Source: Mycolicibacterium porcinum
Lineage (GTDB): Bacteria; Actinomycetota; Actinomycetes; Mycobacteriales; Mycobacteriaceae
Assembly: GCA_002086835.1 (NCBI GenBank)
Contig: MVIG01000004.1
Coordinates: 124,001 to 188,000 of the forward strand
Length of the DNA stretch: 64,000 nt
Reading direction: 5' to 3'
In this document: one piece after another, positions 58,252 to 64,000 of the stretch
Layout of the letters: each line of letters opens with the position of its first letter
Position numbering within the stretch: position 1 is the stretch's first letter
Notes under the pieces: generated by a model
Databases searched by the model: none
What the model was told of the DNA's origin: nothing
The model's input: only the letters and a program-made list of their open reading frames with translations
Program-made: the position numbers and the translations under genes

Positions 58252-59189
58252 CCGATCTCCTGCTGAAACCGGCTGTGGCCGTGGATGTCCCGGCACCTCG
58301 ACGCCGCGGCCGACTGTATGCCTACCTGCGCGACCCCGGCTTGGTGACAGGTTCGGCCCTGGTCGGATTCGTCCTGCTGGCCGCACTGACCGCTCCCGTG
58401 ATCGCCGCAATCGTGGGCCACGGCCCCAACGAACAGTTTCCCGACGAGACTCTCGACGCGGCGGGGCTGCCCATCACCGGCGGGCACGGATTCCTGTTGG
58501 GCGCCGACGGCAGCGGTCGAGATGTGCTCATCCGCACGCTCTACGGTGCACGGGTATCCCTGGCCATCGGCGTTCCCGCGACCACCATCGCCATGGCCGT
58601 CGGGGTTGTGGTCGGGCTGGCCGGAGGCTATTTCGGCGGCCGGATCGACGCGGTGCTCTCCGAGGTGACCAACATCGCGCTGGCCTTTCCTTTTCTGGTG
58701 ACGGCGCTGAGCGTGGTCACCATCAACCGCGGCACGGCCGGCACCACCCTGGTCGACCCCATCGTCGTGGTGATCGGCATCATCGCGCTGTTCTCGTGGA
58801 CGTATTTCGCCCGGCTGGTTCGCAATTCGGTGATCGAGATGAAGTCCAGGCCGTTCGTGCTCGCCGCGATCGGCGCGGGCAGTTCGCCTGCGCGGGTGAT
58901 CCGGCGCGAGATCCTGCCGAACATCGCCCCGACCGTCGTCATCTACTGGGCCGTGCAACTTCCGATCAACATCATCGCCGAGGCATCGTTGTCCTATCTC
59001 GGGGTCGGTATCAGGCCGCCCACTCCCAGCTGGGGCACGATGATCGCCAACGCCCAGGATTCCGCGCTCTATCAGACTCAACCGCTGATGCTGGTCGCTC
59101 CGGCCGGCGCGCTGTTCATCACGGTGCTCGGCTTCAATCTGCTCAGCACCGCGCTGCGCAATCGATTCGACCCGAGTGCACAACGGTGA
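58248..59189 (+). CDS. Peptide/nickel-type ABC permease (DppC-like)
   Basis: 313 residues, about six membrane segments, with the GADGSGRDVLIRTLYGARVSL start of the DppC/OppC domain and the EVTNIALAFPFLVTAL ... RPFVLAAIGAGSSPARVIRREILPN loop. Pairs with the next permease. Overlaps both neighbours by 4 nt. Confidence 0.9.
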   Translation: MTDLLLKPAVAVDVPAPRRRGRLYAYLRDPGLVTGSALVGFVLLAALTAPVIAAIVGHGPNEQFPDETLDAAGLPITGGHGFLLGADGSGRDVLIRTLYGARVSLAIGVPATTIAMAVGVVVGLAGGYFGGRIDAVLSEVTNIALAFPFLVTALSVVTINRGTAGTTLVDPIVVVIGIIALFSWTYFARLVRNSVIEMKSRPFVLAAIGAGSSPARVIRREILPNIAPTVVIYWAVQLPINIIAEASLSYLGVGIRPPTPSWGTMIANAQDSALYQTQPLMLVAPAGALFITVLGFNLLSTALRNRFDPSAQR

Positions 59190-60169
59190 CGCGAACCCTG
59201 CTGTGGCGTTCCGGACGCATGGTGCTGACTGTGTTCGCCGTTGTGCTGGTGACGTTCGGGCTCACCAAGGTCGCCTACCAGAATCCCGCACGGATGTTGG
59301 CTCCGGAGAACGCCTCCCAGCAGACAGTCGATGCCATCGCCAACAGCCTGCGGCTCAACGACCCGTGGTTCGTACAGCTGTGGCACTACGTCGTGCGCGG
59401 ACCGGAGATCAAGGGAACACCCACCGGATTGCTCAACTGGCCGCCGAGCCTCGGGTACTCGTACCGAGAACAACGCCCGGTCACCGACCTGATCCTGGAG
59501 AAGATCCCTGCCACGCTGAGCCTGGCCGTCGGCGCACTGGTCTTCTGGATCGCCCTTTCGATCCTTCTGGGGGTGTATGCCGCCCGTAAACCCGGCGGTG
59601 TGTTCGACGCCGTCACCTCCGCGGTCTCCTATGTGGCGCTGTCGATCCCGACCTTCGTCACCGGCGTGATCCTGCTGTTCGTGCTGTACTACCAGCTCTC
59701 ACTGGCCGGCCTGAAATGGTTTCCCAGTGGCGGGTACGTGGCGTTGACCGCCTCACCGACCGAATGGGCCCGCCACCTCGTACTGCCGTGGCTGACCCTC
59801 GTGCTGGCCCAGCTCGGCCTGTTCCAGCGGGTGGTGCGCGCCTCGGTGCTGGAGGTGGCCAACAAAGATTTCATCCGCACCGCACGCGCGAAAGGAGTAG
59901 CCCCACATGGCGTTTACTTCAACCACGCGCTGTCTGCGGCGCTCAATCCGATCCTGACCCTCGGAGCCATCGAATTCGCCTCGATCCTGGGCGGTGCCAT
60001 CATCACCGAGCAGATCTTTGGTCTGGACGGGGTCGGGCGTCTCGCCGTCAGCGCTGCCAACAACGGGGATGCACCCGTGGTGATCGGCTGCACCTTGCTC
60101 GGCGCCGTCATCTTCGTCGTATCCACCTTCGTCATCGACGTCATCACCGCAGCCCGCAGCGGCAAGTAG
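59186..60169 (+). CDS. Peptide/nickel-type ABC permease (DppB-like)
   Basis: 327 residues from a GTG overlapping the preceding stop (GTGA). DppB/OppB family: an N-terminal span, a periplasmic loop, then five spans, with the loop FIRTARAKGVAPHGVYFNHALSAALNP. The order ATPase-DppC-DppB-binding protein is reversed from that of E. coli dpp. Confidence 0.9.
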   Translation: MTRTLLWRSGRMVLTVFAVVLVTFGLTKVAYQNPARMLAPENASQQTVDAIANSLRLNDPWFVQLWHYVVRGPEIKGTPTGLLNWPPSLGYSYREQRPVTDLILEKIPATLSLAVGALVFWIALSILLGVYAARKPGGVFDAVTSAVSYVALSIPTFVTGVILLFVLYYQLSLAGLKWFPSGGYVALTASPTEWARHLVLPWLTLVLAQLGLFQRVVRASVLEVANKDFIRTARAKGVAPHGVYFNHALSAALNPILTLGAIEFASILGGAIITEQIFGLDGVGRLAVSAANNGDAPVVIGCTLLGAVIFVVSTFVIDVITAARSGK

Positions 60170-60198
60170 GCCGTCCCACAACACAAATGAGGAGCACC

Positions 60199-61968
60199 AT
60201 GAGCACAACCCGGACAATGGTCGGCGCCTTGATCACGACCACCGCACTGCTCGTCGCCGCATGCGGTACCGACACGGGTGAGTCGGCATCGCCTGCCGAC
60301 CCCAGCAGCCTCTACGGCGGGACGCTGCAGATCGCCTCCGTCGGCGACGTCGACGCACTCGACCCGCTGATCGCCTACTCGGCCGAATCCTGGCAGGTGA
60401 TCCGGGCGACCACCCGCCAGTTGGTCACCTATCCCGGTAACAAGGAGAGCATCGGCAAGGACACCGAGGTGGTCCCCGATCTCGCCGAGAGCTGGGATGT
60501 CAGCCCCGACGGCAAGACCTACACCTTCCACCTGCGCGACAACATCAACTTCTCGGGAGCCACCACCCGGCCGATCACCGCACAGGATTTCGTGTACGCG
60601 GTGAAGCGCTTCCCCGACCCCAACGCCCAGGTCAGCGCCATCACCTACTACAACGCACTCTTCGCCGGGTTCAAGGAATACGCCGATGAGTTCGCCAAGG
60701 TTCCCACCGGCGATCTGGCCGCGGTCAAGAACTTCATCGACACCCACCAGATCAGTGGGCTGAAGGCTCTGGACGACAAGACATTACAACTCACCCTGAC
60801 CCGGCCGGCCAGTGACGTGCTCGACATCCTCACCCTCAACTTCGTGACCCCGCTGCCCGAGGAAGTGGTGTCGAAGTATTTCGCCGACAGCCTGGAGTTC
60901 CGCAAGAACTACGCCTCCAGCGGTCCGTACTTCATCGAATCCCTGGATCCGGGCAAGCAGCTGACCCTGGCCAAGGTGCCCGAGTACGACTCCGACGGCG
61001 ATCCGCGAAAGGCATACGCGGACAAGATCGTCTTCGACACCACGGTCAGCTCTGCCGACGCGGCGTCCCAGCAACTGCAGACCGGCACCGCCGATATCGG
61101 CCTGTACGTCCGCGCCTATCCGGCCAATGTCATCGCCCAGTACAAGAAAACAGCACCGGACCAGCTGCACACCTCGGCCAGCGGCTCGGCGATCTTCATC
61201 AGTCAGAACAACCCTGCCGACCCGAAAACCCCTGCGCAGGAAGCATTCAAGGATCTGCGGGTGCGGCAGGCGTTCAACTACTCGCTGAATCGGGCAGACG
61301 TGGTCCGCGGGCTCGGTGGCCCGGACTCCGCGATCCCCAGCAATGAAATCCTGACCTCGACAATCGTCGGGTACACCGGGAATAACCCCTACCCCACCCC
61401 CGAGGACAAGGGCGACCCGGAGAAGGCCAAGGCGTTGTTGGCCGAGGCCGGCAAGCCCGGACTGCAGGTCAACGTGGCGTACCGCAACAATCCGGAGTTC
61501 GAGAAGATCGCCACCTCGGTGCAGACCGCCGCGGCCCGGTCCGGGATCAACGTCACGCTCACCCCGATCGCGGCCGACAGCTGGGGCGCTTTCGACGCGT
61601 TCCTCAGCGACAAGTCCAAGCTCGGCCAATGGGATCTGGCCATCACCAACTGGACTCCGGACTGGCAGGGCAACAGCGCCCGGATGACGTTGGGAGGCTG
61701 GCTGGATTCCGACTTCGCTCCAGGCGGAACCTGGAACGGCGTCACCTATCACAATCCCAAGCTCAATGAGGCGGTCAACCGGGCATTCGCCGCGAAGGAT
61801 CCGACCGCCGACTGGCAGGAAGCCAACACGATCGCGACCGAGGATCTGGCCTGGTTCCCGTTGATCGAGCGGGTCAAGACCGTCCCGACATCCGACCGGG
61901 TCACCAACTGGACCTGGCAGTCGCTGGGCAACAACGCCGACATCACCAACATCGCCGTCAACGGGTAG
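60199..61968 (+). CDS. Family 5 extracellular solute-binding lipoprotein (DppA/OppA-like)
   Basis: 589 residues; AGGAG 6 nt before the ATG. Lipoprotein signal: basic start, hydrophobic core, lipobox LVAA-C. Family 5 hallmarks: GGTLQIASVGDVDALDP, ESWDVSPDGKTYTFHLRDNINFS, RQAFNYSLNRADV. Delivers substrate to the preceding importer. Peptides, nickel or small sulfur compounds such as glutathione are all possible; the substrate is not set by sequence. Confidence 0.9.
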   Translation: MSTTRTMVGALITTTALLVAACGTDTGESASPADPSSLYGGTLQIASVGDVDALDPLIAYSAESWQVIRATTRQLVTYPGNKESIGKDTEVVPDLAESWDVSPDGKTYTFHLRDNINFSGATTRPITAQDFVYAVKRFPDPNAQVSAITYYNALFAGFKEYADEFAKVPTGDLAAVKNFIDTHQISGLKALDDKTLQLTLTRPASDVLDILTLNFVTPLPEEVVSKYFADSLEFRKNYASSGPYFIESLDPGKQLTLAKVPEYDSDGDPRKAYADKIVFDTTVSSADAASQQLQTGTADIGLYVRAYPANVIAQYKKTAPDQLHTSASGSAIFISQNNPADPKTPAQEAFKDLRVRQAFNYSLNRADVVRGLGGPDSAIPSNEILTSTIVGYTGNNPYPTPEDKGDPEKAKALLAEAGKPGLQVNVAYRNNPEFEKIATSVQTAAARSGINVTLTPIAADSWGAFDAFLSDKSKLGQWDLAITNWTPDWQGNSARMTLGGWLDSDFAPGGTWNGVTYHNPKLNEAVNRAFAAKDPTADWQEANTIATEDLAWFPLIERVKTVPTSDRVTNWTWQSLGNNADITNIAVNG

Positions 61969-61982
61969 CGCATCCCGCCGGC

Positions 61983-62531
61983 CTAACCCGGGAGGCGTGC
62001 CAGCAGCCAGGCCTCGCCGTCACCCTCCCCCGCCGCGATCACGTCGAGCCCGGTGAAGGCGGAGACGAGCTCACCGGGAGCCGCCCGGAACCGCCCCGGC
62101 GCGGCGCCGACCTCGCTGAGCGCGCAGACCGCCAGCAGTCCGCCCGGGGCCAAGCGTTTGACGACCGGGCCATCGAGTCGGCTGTCGCGGAAGCGATGAC
62201 AGATGACCACGTCCACCTGCGGCCCCGGCGGCAGACCGTCGTCGAGGTCGATCACGTCGAAACGGCAGTGAGTGGCGACGCCGTACCGTCCGGCCAGCTC
62301 CGTGGCCTGCTCGACGGCGATCGCAGACACGTCGACCCCCCAGACATCCAGACCGCGCCGGGCCAGCCATACCGAGCCGAGCCCCTGCCCGCAGGCGAGG
62401 TCGAGCGCCGTTCCCCGCGTCGGGAACGCATCGGTGTGAGCGGCGAAGGCGGGTGGCGGTGCGGGTTCGCCGGCCGGTCCACCGCGGCTGGTGTAGGCCG
62501 CGTCCCAGCGGGCACGGTCCTTCTGGCTCAC
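61983..62531 (-). CDS. Class I SAM-dependent methyltransferase
   Basis: 182 residues from GTG giving VSQKDRARWD (a second GTG 9 nt upstream is possible). LDLACGQGLGSVWLARRG is the SAM-binding motif I; VDVVICHRFRDSRLD is motif post-II. Substrate unknown. Convergent with the importer operon, divergent from the reductase-like gene. Confidence 0.78.
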   Translation of the reverse strand: MSQKDRARWDAAYTSRGGPAGEPAPPPAFAAHTDAFPTRGTALDLACGQGLGSVWLARRGLDVWGVDVSAIAVEQATELAGRYGVATHCRFDVIDLDDGLPPGPQVDVVICHRFRDSRLDGPVVKRLAPGGLLAVCALSEVGAAPGRFRAAPGELVSAFTGLDVIAAGEGDGEAWLLARLPG

Positions 62532-62585
62532 GTGCGCCACCCTATGGGAGGGAATAGCGAAACACCCGCCGGGGTTAGCCCCTTC

Positions 62586-63500
62586 ATGCGAGCCCTCGTC
62601 TACGACCCGCACGCTCCTGCCAATCTCCGATTCGACGACGTCGCCGAGCCATCGGCCGCCGAATCTCAGGCCCTGATCGAGGTGCACGCGATCGCCTTGA
62701 ACTTCGGGGAGTTGCACTTCATCGATCAGATGCGCCGGCCCGGCGAAGTTCCCGGTTGGGACAGCGCGGGCATCGTCGCTCAGGCCGCGGCCGACGGCTC
62801 CGGGCCGCCGGCCGGCACCCGGGTGGTGGGATTCAGCGGCGAGGCGGGCTGGGCGGAACGGCGTGTCGTGTCGACCGACAATCTGGCAGAGTTGCCGGAG
62901 TTCGTCGAATTCGACGAAGCGGCCGCCCTGCCGGTCGCCGGGGTGACCGCACTGCAGGCATTGCGTGCGCTCGGCCCGGTCGTGGGGCGCCGGGTACTGA
63001 TCACCGGCGCGTCCGGGGGTGTCGGCCGGTTCGCCGTGCAGCTCGCGGCCCGGGCCGGTGCTCATGTGGTGGCCGCGGTCGGCAGCGCCCCGCGCGGTGA
63101 GGGCCTGGAGGAGTTGGGCGCGGCCGAAGTGGTGGTCGGGCTGGACTCGCTGACCGAACCGGTGTACGGCGTGCTCGACAACGTGGGCGGGAAACTTCTG
63201 GCGCAGGCCTTCAGTCTGGTGTCGGACGGCGGCTCGGTGCAGTCGATCGGGATGGCCTCCAACGAGCCCACCACGATCAACTTCGAGCAGGAACGGCGCA
63301 CCGGTAACCGGAAACGGTTGGAGCCGTTCACAGTCCGGGCACCGTTCCAGGACGATCTTGATTACCTGCTGACCCTGTTGGCCGACGGTGAACTCGATCC
63401 GCAGATCGGTCTGCGGGACTCGTGGGAGAACACCCCCGACGCCGCGCAAGCGTTGTTGGGCCGCAGGGTCGCGGGCAAAGCGGTACTCCGGGTCGTTTGA
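62586..63500 (+). CDS. Zinc-type alcohol dehydrogenase/quinone reductase-like oxidoreductase
   Basis: 304 residues. MDR superfamily: N-terminal GroES-like half and Rossmann half with [21 protein letters not shown]. Zinc ligands of true alcohol dehydrogenases are not visible, so it is more like a quinone oxidoreductase. Probably NADPH dependent. Unlinked to neighbours by overlap. Confidence 0.82.
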   Translation: MRALVYDPHAPANLRFDDVAEPSAAESQALIEVHAIALNFGELHFIDQMRRPGEVPGWDSAGIVAQAAADGSGPPAGTRVVGFSGEAGWAERRVVSTDNLAELPEFVEFDEAAALPVAGVTALQALRALGPVVGRRVLITGASGGVGRFAVQLAARAGAHVVAAVGSAPRGEGLEELGAAEVVVGLDSLTEPVYGVLDNVGGKLLAQAFSLVSDGGSVQSIGMASNEPTTINFEQERRTGNRKRLEPFTVRAPFQDDLDYLLTLLADGELDPQIGLRDSWENTPDAAQALLGRRVAGKAVLRVV

Positions 63501-63509
63501 CCCCAGCGG

Positions 63510-64000
63510 TCAGTTGCCCTGTCCGCCACGCCCTCGCGACACCAGGTCGGCCACCGGATCCTTGCCGTTGATGAACCAGTCGCCGAGGATGCGCGCTTTG
63601 TAGACGACCGGGTTGTGTGAGGCCAGTGTGCGGGCATTGCGCCAATGCCGGTCCAGGCCAAGCTCTTCGGAGACCCCGGAGGCGCCCAGTGCGTCGAACA
63701 CCCGCGTGGTGGCCCTCAGTGCGGCGGCGACGATGACCAGCTGCGCCTGGGTGACGGCCACCTCGGCGTCGACGAGCAGCTGGCGAGCGTGGCCGTCACT
63801 GCCCGAAAGCCGGCCGGCCACGATCCGATCCAGGCTGCGCGCGCTCTGACCGAGCGCGGCCGTCGCGCCGAACGCCTCTGCCGACACCTCACCGACCACC
63901 TGCAGCAGCTGCGCATCGGCGGCCGGAACCTCGGCCAGGCCCTGCGGGTAGTTGCGTTTGCGGGCGGTCAAGGCCGCCGAGCCATCGCGCTGTGCCGCCT
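63510..64000 (-). CDS. Acyl-CoA-dehydrogenase-fold flavoprotein, DszC/SfnB type (partial, N-terminus beyond right edge)
   Basis: About 163 C-terminal residues. The end LDRHWRNARTLASHNPVVYKAR and GDWFINGKDP is characteristic of the DszC/SfnB group: FMN monooxygenases that use the acyl-CoA dehydrogenase fold to oxidise sulfur compounds such as dibenzothiophene or dimethyl sulfone. The reading frame continues off the window, so the start is not here. Group assignment is from the C-terminal motif only; other flavin monooxygenases of the fold are possible. Confidence 0.72.
   Translation of the reverse strand, partial: AAQRDGSAALTARKRNYPQGLAEVPAADAQLLQVVGEVSAEAFGATAALGQSARSLDRIVAGRLSGSDGHARQLLVDAEVAVTQAQLVIVAAALRATTRVFDALGASGVSEELGLDRHWRNARTLASHNPVVYKARILGDWFINGKDPVADLVSRGRGGQGN

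Overview
The window is high-GC DNA from a mycobacterium, most likely a fast-growing one (Mycolicibacterium type). The evidence is gene order: mycobactin genes, hemW, nirA-cysH-chelatase, cysA-cysW-cysT-subI, two tiny membrane proteins and a GH15 trehalase follow the order known from the M. tuberculosis Rv2379c-Rv2402 block, with insertions. I see no rRNA, tRNA, CRISPR, phage or insertion sequence.

Region 1 (1-27.3 kb) is a mycobactin siderophore locus. A minus-strand run encodes MbtB, a truncated adenylation-domain protein, a stand-alone thioesterase, MbtC, MbtD, MbtE and MbtF (cut by the left edge). MbtA is divergent from MbtB. Between mbtA and mbtI, where M. tuberculosis has mbtJ, lies a 1716-residue KS-AT-DH/TH-KR-ACP iterative polyketide synthase that looks like a 6-methylsalicylate synthase. 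The locus can therefore probably make two aryl caps, salicylate (MbtI) and 6-methylsalicylate (the PKS), both presumably activated by MbtA. IdeR-like iron boxes sit before mbtB/mbtA (a pair), before the truncated A-domain gene (a second, similar pair) and before the PKS.

Region 2 (27.4-40.7 kb) is assimilatory sulfur metabolism plus persulfide detoxification. HemW comes first. Then follow the sulfite reductase/APS reductase/sirohaem chelatase operon, a persulfide operon (persulfide dioxygenase-rhodanese, SQR, rhodanese, TauE exporter, CstR repressor) with three matching CstR-type operators, and the sulfate ABC importer. The sulfite reductase and sulfate importer operons each begin with a very short leaderless ORF ending in a cysteine-rich tail, matching the cysteine-responsive attenuators known in mycobacteria.

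Region 3 (40.7-47.5 kb) holds two tiny membrane proteins, a trehalase, a thioester-domain-like protein, and a family 2 encapsulin with its cysteine desulfurase cargo, whose disordered N-terminus carries three VAPRG repeats. A third polycysteine leader ORF precedes the thioester-like gene, back to back with the encapsulin gene.

Region 4 (47.6-62 kb) is a co-directional, mostly overlapping gene train: an ANTAR protein, two S-adenosylhomocysteinase-like proteins (one only a Rossmann domain, the other lacking the usual catalytic histidines), an ECF vitamin-type transporter (A, S, T), a SAH/MTA-deaminase-like amidohydrolase, an SsuD-like flavin monooxygenase, an Eis-like acetyltransferase with a G-tract frameshift, and a complete Dpp/Opp-like importer. 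I infer a salvage island for organic sulfur or sulfur nucleosides; the substrate is unknown. The right end has a methyltransferase, a zinc-type quinone reductase-like protein, and the end of a DszC/SfnB-type flavoprotein, again a sulfur-linked family.
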